In this document: positions 8,931-17,339 of the stretch, piece by piece | Layout: the number at the start of each line of letters is the position of its first letter | How positions within the stretch are numbered: position 1 is the first letter of the stretch | Source: Thaumasiovibrio subtropicus | GTDB lineage: Bacteria > Pseudomonadota > Gammaproteobacteria > Enterobacterales > Vibrionaceae | Assembly: GCF_019703835.1 (NCBI RefSeq) | Contig: NZ_AP023054.1 | Coordinates: 3,471,580-3,535,579 of the forward strand | Direction of reading: 5' to 3' | Length of the DNA stretch: 64,000 bases | Translations under genes and position numbers: made by a program | Notes under the pieces: model-generated | The model's database searches: none | What the model was told of the DNA's origin: nothing | The model's input: the letters and a program-made list of their open reading frames with translations, nothing else

Positions 8931-8959
8931 AAAAAAGGGATGCCCCTCGGCATCCCTTT
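8931..8959 (-). terminator. terminator of uspB
   Basis: GGGATGCC (8937-8944) pairs with GGCATCCC (8949-8956). The minus-strand transcript runs into six T residues (8931-8936). It separates uspB from yhiN. Confidence 0.8.
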
Positions 8960-9042
8960 CACATTGTCGCCCAATTCTAACGCAACTCCCCCAATGACCC
9001 AAGCCATCAACGATAAAAACGCCTTATTGGCTCGTTGATGAA

Positions 9043-9369
9043 CTATAAGCTCATGAAGATGGAAACAAAAAAGAAAATCACCCAAAAACTCGACAGGATA
9101 AAGAGCTTTCTCACCTTGTCGCACTTGGCAATGAAGAGCTCATCGTGGTGGTTATCGTATTGATGACTACGAATATAATGGAAGAGGCGAATCTGCTTTT
9201 GAACGTTGCCTTGCGAAGAGAAAAAACCGCGACCATCTACCTGCTGATACAGCAGCGGGTCGCAGTCTCGCATCACAACCAATAAGGTGCGTAAGGTGCT
9301 CACATAGCGAGCAACATTCACAACAGCCACGACAAAAATTGCCAGTATCAGTGCATCATTACTGATCAT
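9043..9369 (-). CDS. uspB: universal stress protein B
   Basis: The 108-residue protein closely follows E. coli UspB. It has an N-terminal membrane segment (ALILAIFVVAVVNVARY), the conserved core CDPLLYQQVDGRGFF, then HHDELFIAKCDKVRKLFIL and a C-terminal membrane segment. UspB is an inner-membrane protein linked to stationary-phase and ethanol tolerance; its biochemical role is unknown. ATG at 9369 is chosen over an upstream start because GGGGGTAGGT precedes it and the family begins MIS. ftnA lies upstream on the same strand and uspA is divergent, the layout I recall from Vibrio. Confidence 0.9.
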   Translation of the reverse strand: MISNDALILAIFVVAVVNVARYVSTLRTLLVVMRDCDPLLYQQVDGRGFFSSQGNVQKQIRLFHYIRSHQYDNHHDELFIAKCDKVRKLFILSSFWVIFFFVSIFMSL

Positions 9370-9430
9370 ACCTACCCCCAAACACTGGTTTTAGCGTTGT
9401 CGGTAGCGCGCGGCTGTGTGTTAGGCCAGC

Positions 9431-9958
9431 TTAAGCTCCCGACGTATCCATGATAGATGTTGATTCAGCCTTTGCCATTGCAGCCAAATCTTTGTCGATG
9501 AAGAACAACGCCTTGCCATCTTCACCAACAAGTTCAATCTTATCCAGTACACCCTTAAACAACTTCTCTTCTTCGTGTTGCTCAGCCACATACCACTGGA
9601 GGAAGTTGAAGGTTGAGTAGTCTTGCGTTGTAAACGCAACGTGCGCTAGCGAATTGATCTTTTGAGTAATCAACTGCTCATGCTCATAGGTTTCGCGGAA
9701 AACATGACCCAATGACTCAAACTCATGTTGCGGCGCTTCAATCGCACCTAAAATAGGTAATGCGCCGGTTTCGCTAACATACGTAAATAGGCGCTGCATA
9801 TGTTCCATCTCTTCTGCAGCATGCTTACGTAAAAACTCAGCAGCACCTTCAAAACCTTTGTCTTCGCACCATGCACTCATCTGCAGGTAAAGGTTTGAAG
9901 AGAAAAACTCAAGGTTAATCTGCTCATTGAGCTTCTCGACCATCGTCTCTGCTAGCAT
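9431..9958 (-). CDS. ftnA: non-heme ferritin
   Basis: The 175-residue protein is a bacterial ferritin of the FtnA type, which forms a 24-subunit shell that oxidises Fe(II) and stores the mineral. Ferroxidase ligands are visible: Glu in NEQINLEFF, Glu and His in AEEMEHM, and Glu/Gln in [13 protein letters not shown]. The ATG at 9958 follows AAGGAG, and the family's [13 protein letters not shown] start fits, so the upstream in-frame extension is not used. Iron and stress regulation is expected, but I saw no convincing Fur box. uspB follows 61 bp downstream and uspA is divergent. Confidence 0.93.
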   Translation of the reverse strand: MLAETMVEKLNEQINLEFFSSNLYLQMSAWCEDKGFEGAAEFLRKHAAEEMEHMQRLFTYVSETGALPILGAIEAPQHEFESLGHVFRETYEHEQLITQKINSLAHVAFTTQDYSTFNFLQWYVAEQHEEEKLFKGVLDKIELVGEDGKALFFIDKDLAAMAKAESTSIMDTSGA

Positions 9959-10253
9959 GTCACTACTCCTTACTTTTAGTGTAATCAAGCCTTTGCGGTA
10001 TTGCATAATTTACCGCCAAATTTTATCCACCACTCTATCACATTCTGGTAACAGTAAGAAAACCCGATGTTTTTCCTGTTAACCCTTCAACATGTCAATC
10101 GTTTGCTCTGAATGAACAGATACGTCGGCCGAGATAAAGTCGATCACGACCTCATTCCCTCACTCTACACTTTGCGCCCCAGCGATTTTGAGACTAGTCA
10201 AACAGAATTCCCTAGAAAGCAATGCTAGGCTCACTACAAAGGAGGGCAACATT

Positions 10254-10679
10254 ATGAGCTATAAACATATCCTTGTTGCGGTAGATCTTACCGCTGATAG
10301 TGCAATTCTCTTGCAAAAAGCGGCTAAGCTAGCGGCAGCACTCGATGCAAAACTCTCTTTAATTCACATCGATGTCAGCTATGCCGAACTGTACACGGGG
10401 CTGATTGATATTAATCTGGCCAATGCACAACAAAAGCTCGCCGATGAAGGGCATCAACGCCTACAAGCCCTACAAGACGGCATCGACTATCCCGTGCACA
10501 AGAGCTTGGTGGGTGCGGGCGATCTCAGTGATGAAATCTGCGAAGCCATCCACGAGCAGCATGTGGACCTCGTTGTGTGTGGCCATCATCAGGATTTCTG
10601 GAGCAAAATTTTATCTTCAGCGAAACAGCTCATCAATGTGACGCCTGTCGATTTGCTGATGGTGCCACTTGATAGCTAA
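10254..10679 (+). CDS. uspA: universal stress protein A
   Basis: This single-domain UspA protein of 141 residues starts MSYKHILVAVDLTADS and ends with the Usp block VDLVVCGHHQDF...NVTPVDLLMVP. UspA-class proteins are cytosolic dimers induced on growth arrest. The C-terminal loop lacks the G-2x-G-9x-G-S/T nucleotide signature of ATP-binding Usps, as in true UspA. ATG at 10254 has a strong AAAGGAGGG site. The 295-bp divergent region with ftnA (9959-10253) should hold both promoters. A GNAT gene follows 40 bp downstream. Confidence 0.92.
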   Translation: MSYKHILVAVDLTADSAILLQKAAKLAAALDAKLSLIHIDVSYAELYTGLIDINLANAQQKLADEGHQRLQALQDGIDYPVHKSLVGAGDLSDEICEAIHEQHVDLVVCGHHQDFWSKILSSAKQLINVTPVDLLMVPLDS

Positions 10680-10719
10680 CCTCAATACGCCAAACCCCAA
10701 AAGGGCGCTAGGCGACATT

Positions 10720-11316
10720 ATGGCGGCAGACATTGGTCGCCAAAGCCGAGATGCGTTTCTCAAACAGTTGGGAAACGCCTTTCACGACGACCCCTTTTTT
10801 CAAGCCGTCGCCAGTCAGCCTCTGCAGCGCGCCCAAAGTACCGCGTTAATCGGTAAGCTCATTCTTAATGACAGCCAACATAGACGCACCGTTTATGCCA
10901 ATTCTGACTTCAGTTCCGCCATCCTATGGCAAGATCTCCGTCAGCCGCAGCGGCACAACGCGCTGTACAGTTTATGGCTCAACCTCAGCTGGATCTGGTC
11001 TGGCTGCTTGCCCCGACTCAAGCAGATGCAATCGGGTATCAAGCAAGTCGATGCCGCCGTGACTCAATTACATCAACAATCTCAGCTCTACCTTTCGCTG
11101 CTTTACGTCTCTCCGCTTCACCGTGGTCAAGGGGTTGCGCGTCAACTCATGTCGCCACTGTTGCTACAATGCGATGAACAACAGCTCATTTGTGGCGTAG
11201 ATACCTATAACCCGACCAATGTCCCTATTTATCAACACTTCGGTTTCTCCCTTGTTGGCACGACAGCCGTCAACGGTGAACTGAACAACTATCAGCTCCT
11301 TCGCCATCCTCGCTAG
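10720..11316 (+). CDS. GNAT-family N-acetyltransferase
   Basis: The 198-residue protein has the acetyl-CoA-binding motif A of GNAT enzymes (VSPLHRGQGVARQLM) at about 145-160, then the motif B region NPTNVPIYQHFGF. The middle (residues 70-110) is hydrophobic and tryptophan-rich, which is unusual, and may pack against a membrane or lid. The acceptor is unknown. ATG at 10720 is chosen because AAGGGCGCTAGG precedes it; an earlier TTG at 10669 would overlap uspA. It may be read through from uspA. Confidence 0.75.
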   Translation: MAADIGRQSRDAFLKQLGNAFHDDPFFQAVASQPLQRAQSTALIGKLILNDSQHRRTVYANSDFSSAILWQDLRQPQRHNALYSLWLNLSWIWSGCLPRLKQMQSGIKQVDAAVTQLHQQSQLYLSLLYVSPLHRGQGVARQLMSPLLLQCDEQQLICGVDTYNPTNVPIYQHFGFSLVGTTAVNGELNNYQLLRHPR

Positions 11317-11361
11317 CACGATAGACTCAAACCCTTACTAAACCTCGGGTAAACAAATGAT

Positions 11362-11377
11362 GTCTAGTCGATTAGAC
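11362..11377. promoter_or_regulatory. 16-bp palindrome upstream of the DMT transporter
   Basis: GTCTA (11362-11366) and TAGAC (11373-11377) flank a TCGA centre, about 32 bp upstream of the transporter ATG. It looks like a dimeric repressor or activator site. No regulator is encoded next door, so the assignment is tentative. Confidence 0.3.
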
Positions 11378-11408
11378 TGGTCGCCTTATTCTCTTCAAGG
11401 ATGCAGTC

Positions 11409-12296
11409 ATGGTTTATCTCTCCGCCATCACCTTGCTGTGGGCATTTTCCTTCAGCCTTATTGGTGTTTACCTCGCCGGCCAAGTCGATGCGTGGTTTTC
11501 AGTATTCACTCGGGTCGCGCTCGCCTGCCTCGTCTTTATCCCCTTTACCCAATGGCGCGGGCTATCTCGTCGCCTTTGGTTACCTTTAATGGGGCTTGGT
11601 GCGGTACAACTCGGTGTGATGTATGGCTTCTATTACCAGTCTTTTCTTTATCTTAGCGTGTCGGAGGTGTTGCTATTTACCATCTTCACTCCGCTCTATA
11701 TCACACTCATTTATGATGCCCTCAAAGGCCGTTTCTCTCCTTGGTATCTCTCCAGTGCCGCCATTGCAGTCGCAGGCACCGCCATCATTCAATATGCCAG
11801 TTTAAGTGAGCAGTTCTGGGTTGGCTTTTTCATTGTCCAAGGTGCGAACCTTTGTTTTGCGATTGGGCAAGTAGGTTATAAGTTCCTCATCGAGAAAGAA
11901 CAACCAGAGATTCCCCAGCACAAACTCTTTGGCTGGTTTTATTTAGGTGCACTCAGCTTCGCTATTCCTGCTTTCTTACTGAAGGGCAACGTCGAAGCCT
12001 TACCCTCCACCGCGATTCAGTGGGGCATCTTGGTGTATCTCGGTATCTTTGCTTCTGGCATGGGTTACTTTGTTTGGAACAAGGGAGCAACCCAAGTCAA
12101 TGCTGGGCTATTGGCAGTGATGAATAACGCGTTGGTTCCGTGTGGCTTAGTGGTCAACATCTTGATTTGGAACCGCGATGTTGACCTTACGAAACTCGCA
12201 ATTGGCTCAGCCATTATCGCGTTTTCGGTATGGTGGAATGAAGTCTGGGTTAAGCGTCGCTTGGCAGCAACGACAACAATGGCGTCAGTGAAGTGA
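11409..12296 (+). CDS. EamA/DMT-family exporter
   Basis: This 295-residue integral membrane protein has ten predicted helices in two EamA repeats. It begins at the first helix (AITLLWAFSFSLIGVYLAG), and the second repeat starts near FFIVQGANLCFAIGQVGYKF. It belongs to the drug/metabolite transporter superfamily, in a subgroup annotated as carboxylate/amino acid/amine transporters; the substrate is unknown. AAGGA lies seven bases before the ATG. The last 47 bp overlap, tail to tail, the end of yigB on the other strand. Confidence 0.85.
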   Translation: MVYLSAITLLWAFSFSLIGVYLAGQVDAWFSVFTRVALACLVFIPFTQWRGLSRRLWLPLMGLGAVQLGVMYGFYYQSFLYLSVSEVLLFTIFTPLYITLIYDALKGRFSPWYLSSAAIAVAGTAIIQYASLSEQFWVGFFIVQGANLCFAIGQVGYKFLIEKEQPEIPQHKLFGWFYLGALSFAIPAFLLKGNVEALPSTAIQWGILVYLGIFASGMGYFVWNKGATQVNAGLLAVMNNALVPCGLVVNILIWNRDVDLTKLAIGSAIIAFSVWWNEVWVKRRLAATTTMASVK

Positions 12297-12978
12297 TTTC
12301 CCAATCAGGTAACAAGCGGCACTTGGGCTGACGTCCTAAACGATGGTGGTGTAGATTAATCCACACTGCCATCGCACCGGCTTGACGTGCACCGCCGACA
12401 TCGGTGATCAAATCATCGCCAACATGCAGCCAGTGTTTTAATGGAATGTGCGTACGCGCAGCCGCAATCTCAAACAAATCCTTCGCAGGCTTCGCTGCAC
12501 CTTCTACCCCGCCTTGCAGGGAAAAGGAAAAATAGTCCCCTAAACCGATTTTATGGATATCCACATTACCGTTAGTAATGGCCGCGAGAGGGAAGTGTGC
12601 ACTCAATGCTTTCAATACGTTATGTGTTTCATGTGGAACGTCAATCTCATGCCGAGCGGCCACAACTATCGCCATCGCTTGCGCCGCAACTCGCTTCGCG
12701 TTTGCCAGCGGCATACCCAGTTGCTGCATCAACACAACCAATGTCTCAAGCCGCCACTGGGAAACATTGTCACTCAGACCCGGCTGACTCGTCGCGACCT
12801 GCTGTTTAAGCTTGTACCAATGTGCGGCGGTCAATGTGCGGGTTGCGGCGACATTTGCATGCAGCCAATCGAGCATGGCTTGCTCTGTTTTGCGAATAAC
12901 GGCGTAGTTATCATAGAGGGTATCATCCAGATCAAAACTGATCGCGCGAACGGTATCAAGACGGCGATAGAACCGCAT
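12250..12978 (-). CDS. yigB: HAD phosphatase YigB (FMN phosphatase family)
   Basis: This class I HAD hydrolase of 242 residues carries DLDDT at about 16-20, AITNGN (motif II), AKPAKDLF with the motif III lysine, and HVGDDLITDVGGARQAG (motif IV). E. coli YigB dephosphorylates FMN and other phosphates. The gene ends the xerC block, as in E. coli, where uvrD follows; here uvrD is about 47 kb away. AAGGAAAG precedes the ATG. xerC lies 35 bp upstream on the same strand. Confidence 0.9.
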   Translation of the reverse strand: MRFYRRLDTVRAISFDLDDTLYDNYAVIRKTEQAMLDWLHANVAATRTLTAAHWYKLKQQVATSQPGLSDNVSQWRLETLVVLMQQLGMPLANAKRVAAQAMAIVVAARHEIDVPHETHNVLKALSAHFPLAAITNGNVDIHKIGLGDYFSFSLQGGVEGAAKPAKDLFEIAAARTHIPLKHWLHVGDDLITDVGGARQAGAMAVWINLHHHRLGRQPKCRLLPDWEITSLTPLLSLLPSDA

Positions 12979-13013
12979 AATCTTTCCTTATCTCAATAGT
13001 AACAAGCCAGTCG

Positions 13014-13943
13014 CTATTTATCAGTGCGACGAGCTCGTGGGTGTGCTTGGTCATACACCTTGGCGAGGTGTTGAAAGTCTAAATGGGTATAGACTTGTGT
13101 GGTAGACAGGTTAGCGTGCCCTAACAACTCTTGTACGGCGCGCAAGTTACCACTCGATTCCAACATATGGGTCGCGTAACTGTGGCGTAATTTGTGTGGA
13201 TTGATATGACTGGTGACAGCTTGTTTCTGGCCCCATTCCGCCATGCGCTTTTGCACATTACGGTGAGAGATACGCTGACCCAGTTTGGATACAAACAAGG
13301 CGGTTTCGTCTTTCGATGCCATGCCGCTACGACGCTTCAGCCATTCGCCTAACCAAACTTTTGCCTGTCCACCAAAGGGCACCTGACGCTCCTTATTGCC
13401 TTTACCTATCACACGTAGCTCACCACGAGTGAGCTGAATATCTTTAACGTCAAGGTTAACGAGTTCAGCAAGACGCAAGCCTGCACCATACATCAACTCC
13501 ATCATTGCGCGATCACGCACAGAGAGCGGGTCATTTTCGTCCACTTCAAGCAGTTGATTTATCTCATCAACATCAAGGTTCTTCGGCAATGGTTTTTCTT
13601 GTCGTGGCGCTGCCACCCCTTTAGCAACATTGGCTTTCACCCGCTGCTTACGCACCAGAAAATCGAGAAAACTTCGCAGTGCGGACAGGCGTAGCGCGAT
13701 ACTTCCCGGCTTTAATCCTTCGCGTTTGGCGGCAGCGACAAGCTGTCTCACCCAAGCGCTGTCCAAATCACGCCACTGCGTCAGCCCCAATGTCACCATA
13801 TGCTGGGCGACACGGGTTAATTGCTGTTGGTAATTGGCTTCAGTATGAGGGCTGTAACCTTTCTCAACCCGAAGATACTGATAAAAAGCGATCAAGGGTC
13901 GAGAAAGTGAACGAGGGATATCAAGGTGAGTGGCATCACTCAT
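13014..13943 (-). CDS. xerC: tyrosine recombinase XerC
   Basis: This 309-residue site-specific tyrosine recombinase partners XerD at dif to resolve chromosome dimers. The N-terminal SAM-like domain (about 15-100) is followed by the catalytic domain with Arg in [19 protein letters not shown] (His-x-x-Arg), [11 protein letters not shown] and the nucleophile Tyr in QVYTHLDF. The start overlaps the end of DUF484 by four bases, which indicates translational coupling. The position dapF-DUF484-xerC-yigB matches the genuine housekeeping XerC and not a mobile integrase. Confidence 0.95.
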   Translation of the reverse strand: MSDATHLDIPRSLSRPLIAFYQYLRVEKGYSPHTEANYQQQLTRVAQHMVTLGLTQWRDLDSAWVRQLVAAAKREGLKPGSIALRLSALRSFLDFLVRKQRVKANVAKGVAAPRQEKPLPKNLDVDEINQLLEVDENDPLSVRDRAMMELMYGAGLRLAELVNLDVKDIQLTRGELRVIGKGNKERQVPFGGQAKVWLGEWLKRRSGMASKDETALFVSKLGQRISHRNVQKRMAEWGQKQAVTSHINPHKLRHSYATHMLESSGNLRAVQELLGHANLSTTQVYTHLDFQHLAKVYDQAHPRARRTDK

Positions 13944-14626
13944 GCAATATCATCCGCCAACCATTGGGGTAGTTGCGCCGTTAACAGTGCAGCAAGTTGA
14001 GAGAGAAACAAGGTATCCATCTCCGGTTGAAAATGCCCACCATCAGCACTCGCAAAAGCCAGAATACCTTGATACTGACCTTCACCGACAGGTAATACCG
14101 CAAATGAACCCAGCTGCGGTGGCTGATCGAATAGCAACTCAGCTTCAGCCCGTTGTAAGCGCCCTAAATATGCACTTTGCTGCGACAATTGCGAGACACG
14201 TGTCGCTTGGTACTCACTGCGTGATAGCTGGTGTCGTTGGCATGGGTCGGTAAACAGCCTCAATGTCACAGAGAGCGACAAGGATTCCGCGAGTGTTTGC
14301 AGTGTACGACGCGCTTGAGTGATGTTCTCCGCTTCGTATAAACGCATTTGCGCTTCGCCAAAGCAACGAAAGATCGTTTCATTTCGACGCGCTTGATTCA
14401 TCAACCCAGTGATCTCTTCTTCTAGATCCGTAACGCGCTGACGTAACCGATCCATCTGAATGTCCACCAAAGAGACCGTACCCCGTGCCTGATGCGGCAC
14501 ACGCACAGTTTCAAGTAATTGCGGATAGTGATGGAAGAACTCAGGATCATATTGTAAATACGCAGCAACGGCAGCGCGTTCACGCTGCACTTGCTCTTCT
14601 TCACTTAACGGCACGCTGTCGGTCAT
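13940..14626 (-). CDS. DUF484 (GAF-like) family protein
   Basis: The 228-residue protein is a DUF484 family member, related to E. coli YigA, with a GAF-like fold and unknown function. An N-terminal helical segment with [19 protein letters not shown] is typical. A coiled coil (about 55-85) links to the GAF-like part that ends in [12 protein letters not shown]. It overlaps dapF upstream and xerC downstream by four bases each, so the three genes are probably co-translated. The fixed position beside xerC suggests a housekeeping role. Confidence 0.88.
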   Translation of the reverse strand: MTDSVPLSEEEQVQRERAAVAAYLQYDPEFFHHYPQLLETVRVPHQARGTVSLVDIQMDRLRQRVTDLEEEITGLMNQARRNETIFRCFGEAQMRLYEAENITQARRTLQTLAESLSLSVTLRLFTDPCQRHQLSRSEYQATRVSQLSQQSAYLGRLQRAEAELLFDQPPQLGSFAVLPVGEGQYQGILAFASADGGHFQPEMDTLFLSQLAALLTAQLPQWLADDIA

Positions 14627-15453
14627 AGCACAAACTGTCCATCAAACACGTGTTCTGCAGGTCCTGTCATATAGAGTGGTTTACCTTCTCCCGCCCAGCG
14701 GATTTTTAGCGTACCGCCAGGTAGATGTACTTTGACCTCATCATCAAGCAAACCTTGCAGTTTACCGACTGCCATCGCCGCACACGCACCAGTACCACAG
14801 GCTTGCGTTTCACCCGCACCACGTTCATAAACACGCAGCTTCACTTCATTGCGTGACACAATTTCCATAAAGCCCGCATTAACACGTTCAGGAAAACGTT
14901 CATGTGACTCTACCAAGGGGCCTAACGTGTCCACGTCAGCGGTTTCAACATTATCGACCACAGTGACACAATGCGGATTACCCATGCTAATCGCACCACA
15001 AAAAAGTGTGGTGTCATCAATACGTAAAAGATAGGTCTTTTCTTTCGACTTTGCTTTAAATGGGATTTTACTTGGCTCGGCCTCGGGCACACCCATGTTC
15101 ACCGTCACCTGATTGTCATTTTCAATCTTGAGGACAATTTTGCCTTTCTTCGTCGTCACGCCGATGCTGAACTTGTTTGTCAGCCCTTTAAGGCGCACAA
15201 AGCGGGCGAAACAGCGTGCACCGTTGCCGCACTGCTCAACTTCACTGCCATCGGCATTGAAAATCCGGTAGTGAAAATCAGACTCAGGGTCATACGGTGG
15301 CTCAACAACTAACAGCTGATCAAAACCGATGCCGCGATGACGGTCCGCCAAACGACGCACCGCATCAGGAGAGAAAAACACATTTTGGGTGACACAGTCG
15401 ACCACCGCAAAGTCATTACCCAAGCCATGCATTTTAGAAAATTGGACTTGCAC
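14623..15453 (-). CDS. dapF: diaminopimelate epimerase
   Basis: The 276-residue enzyme converts LL- to meso-diaminopimelate for peptidoglycan and lysine. The two catalytic cysteines sit in EQCGNGARC and [10 protein letters not shown]. The N terminus [15 protein letters not shown] is diagnostic. The start appears to be GTG at 15453, preceded by AAGGATAA; a later ATG in KMHG would remove the first strand. lysA is eight bases upstream, so the last two steps of lysine synthesis are adjacent. Confidence 0.95.
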   Translation of the reverse strand: MQVQFSKMHGLGNDFAVVDCVTQNVFFSPDAVRRLADRHRGIGFDQLLVVEPPYDPESDFHYRIFNADGSEVEQCGNGARCFARFVRLKGLTNKFSIGVTTKKGKIVLKIENDNQVTVNMGVPEAEPSKIPFKAKSKEKTYLLRIDDTTLFCGAISMGNPHCVTVVDNVETADVDTLGPLVESHERFPERVNAGFMEIVSRNEVKLRVYERGAGETQACGTGACAAMAVGKLQGLLDDEVKVHLPGGTLKIRWAGEGKPLYMTGPAEHVFDGQFVL

Positions 15454-15461
15454 GCTGTTAA

Positions 15462-16718
15462 TTATCCTTCTGGTAAAAGCTGCTCAGACTGCCACAACTC
15501 AGACAGTGTTTCGCGACGGCGTACGACATGCGCTTTATCACCATCCACCATGATCTCAGCTGGGCGAACACGCGTGTTGTAGTTCGATGCCATCACAAAG
15601 CCATACGCACCAGCAGAGCGCACCGCAAGTACATCCCCCTGCTCCAACGTCAGTGCACGATCTTTACCAATAAAATCACTGGTTTCACACACAGGGCCCA
15701 CGATGTCATAGACAGCTGACTCACCTTCACGAGGTTTAACAGGTACAATCTCCATCCAAGCAGAATAGAGCGCTGGACGCATCAAATCGTTCATGGCTGC
15801 ATCAACGATAGCAAAGTTTTTATGCTCGGTTGGCTTTAAGAACTCGACTTTGGTTAGAAGAACGCCCGCATTTGCCGCGATCGCTCGGCCCGGCTCAAAA
15901 ATAAGCTCTAGATCGGGACGGTCTGCCACCCGCTCAAGTAACGCAGCCGCATAGTCCGCAGGCATTGGCGGCTCTTCTTCGTTGTAACGTACGCCAAGAC
16001 CACCACCCACATCGAGGTGACGAATATGAATACCATCCGCTTTCAATGTATCGATCAATGCCAGTAGACGATCTGTCGCATCAATAAACGGCGTGATTTC
16101 CGTCAACTGTGAGCCAATGTGACAATCCATACCCACGACATCAAGGTGTGGCATAGCCGCAGCTTTACGATACACTTCTGGCGCGTAATCAAACACGATA
16201 CCGAACTTGTTATCACGTAAACCGGTAGAGATGTACGGGTGCGTTTTCGCATCGACATCTGGGTTAATGCGCAATGATACTGGCGCCACTTTCCCTAAGC
16301 GTTCAGCAACGGCATTCAATCTTTCTAATTCTGGCTCAGACTCGACATTGAAGCACTTAATCCCCAATGTTAGCGCTCGTTCCATCTCTGCTTCGGTTTT
16401 ACCCACACCAGAGAAGACCACTTTCTTCACATCACCACCAGCGGCCAGCACGCGTTCAAGCTCACCCACAGAAACAATGTCAAAGCCAGATCCTAGCTTG
16501 GCCAACACATTCAGTACCCCGAGGTTAGAGTTCGCTTTTACTGCGTAACACACTAGATGAGGATGTGAGGCGACCGCATCGTCAAACGCGCGCCAATGGC
16601 GTTCTAACGTTGCGCGAGAATAAACGTAAAGTGGCGTACCATGTTCAGCCGCGAGATCGGCAAGCGCTACCTGCTCACCCCAAAGTTGGCCATCGGCCTG
16701 ATAATTAAAAAAATCCAA
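15462..16718 (-). CDS. lysA: diaminopimelate decarboxylase
   Basis: This 418-residue PLP enzyme of the alanine-racemase fold makes lysine from meso-diaminopimelate. The PLP lysine is in [37 protein letters not shown] and CETSD line the site. The start is TTG at 16718, with GGGAAG upstream and the family start MDxFNYQ matching; no in-frame ATG is better. It lies 29 bp after lptM and eight bases before dapF, in an lptM-lysA-dapF-DUF484-xerC-yigB transcription unit. No lysine riboswitch was seen. Confidence 0.95.
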   Translation of the reverse strand: MDFFNYQADGQLWGEQVALADLAAEHGTPLYVYSRATLERHWRAFDDAVASHPHLVCYAVKANSNLGVLNVLAKLGSGFDIVSVGELERVLAAGGDVKKVVFSGVGKTEAEMERALTLGIKCFNVESEPELERLNAVAERLGKVAPVSLRINPDVDAKTHPYISTGLRDNKFGIVFDYAPEVYRKAAAMPHLDVVGMDCHIGSQLTEITPFIDATDRLLALIDTLKADGIHIRHLDVGGGLGVRYNEEEPPMPADYAAALLERVADRPDLELIFEPGRAIAANAGVLLTKVEFLKPTEHKNFAIVDAAMNDLMRPALYSAWMEIVPVKPREGESAVYDIVGPVCETSDFIGKDRALTLEQGDVLAVRSAGAYGFVMASNYNTRVRPAEIMVDGDKAHVVRRRETLSELWQSEQLLPEG

Positions 16719-16747
16719 AATGTTGCTTCCCTGTCCGTGCGGTGAAA

Positions 16748-16870
16748 TTAGTTCTGTGGTTCTGTCTGCTCTTCAGGCGTTTCGTCGGGCATATAGAGTG
16801 GACCGCTCTGTCCACACCCTGCTAACGCCATTGCAGCCAATAAAATTAGTGTGAAAAATCGTATTTGCAT
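16748..16870 (-). CDS. lptM: LPS translocon maturation lipoprotein LptM (YifL)
   Basis: This 40-residue lipoprotein is easily missed. A signal peptide (MQIRFFTLILLAAMALAGC) ends in lipobox LAGC with Cys19, followed at once by GQSGPLYMP, the hallmark of LptM/YifL. The rest is acidic. LptM binds the LptD-LptE translocon and helps LptD form its native disulphides. It sits between cyaY (divergent) and lysA, the place it holds in enterobacteria and vibrios, and probably opens the lysA operon. The 86 bp to cyaY should hold both promoters. Confidence 0.88.
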   Translation of the reverse strand: MQIRFFTLILLAAMALAGCGQSGPLYMPDETPEEQTEPQN

Positions 16871-16956
16871 CGGCTATTGCACCGTAATCGAGTGATAATC
16901 ATTCCAATGCCTTCTATAATCGCACCCACACTAGGAAAAGCAATAGGGTAGACAGA

Positions 16957-17268
16957 ATGAATACCACCGAATTTCACACCCTGGCCGATGAATTGTTCAA
17001 CGCCATTGAGGAAGGAATCAATGAATCAGGCGCAGACATTGAATATGAAACAACAGGCAACGTGTTAACGTTGGAATTTGAAGACCGCAGCCAAATTGTG
17101 ATTAACCGCCAAGAGCCGATGAAAGAGATCTGGTTAGCATCGAAAACAGGTGGCTACCATTTCCAATTTAACGGCTCAGAATGGATTTGCAGCCGCAGTG
17201 GTCGAGAGTTCACCACTATGGTCAAAGAAGAGTGTTCACTGCACGCAGGTGAAGCTGTCGAGTGGTAA
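16957..17268 (+). CDS. cyaY: frataxin homologue
   Basis: This 103-residue CyaY modulates iron-sulphur cluster assembly by binding IscS and iron. The acidic first helix (LADELFNAIEEGINESGADIEYE) and the sheet signature IVINRQEPMKEIWLASKTGGYHF are intact. AGGGTAGACAGA precedes the ATG. It stands alone between lptM, which is divergent, and cyaA, which converges, as in E. coli. Confidence 0.95.
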   Translation: MNTTEFHTLADELFNAIEEGINESGADIEYETTGNVLTLEFEDRSQIVINRQEPMKEIWLASKTGGYHFQFNGSEWICSRSGREFTTMVKEECSLHAGEAVEW

Positions 17269-17291
17269 ACACGTATCTGGAGTGAGATAGC

Positions 17292-17319
17292 AAAACGGTC
17301 GGCAAATGCCGACCGTTTT
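17292..17319. terminator. bidirectional terminator between cyaY and cyaA
   Basis: AAAACGGTCGGCA (17292-17304) pairs with TGCCGACCGTTTT (17307-17319) with almost no loop, so the inner pairs must open. T runs follow on the plus strand and a shorter one on the minus strand. It serves both converging genes. Confidence 0.85.
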
Positions 17320-17339
17320 TTATTCATCATTATTTAGGC

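Noticed and set aside
13014..13943. Tyrosine recombinase as a mobile-element integrase
   Set aside because: Synteny with dapF, DUF484 and yigB and the XerC motifs mark it as the housekeeping recombinase.
16719..16960. Lysine riboswitch upstream of lysA
   Set aside because: The space is filled by lptM, and the remaining gap is too short and lacks the conserved lysine-riboswitch blocks.
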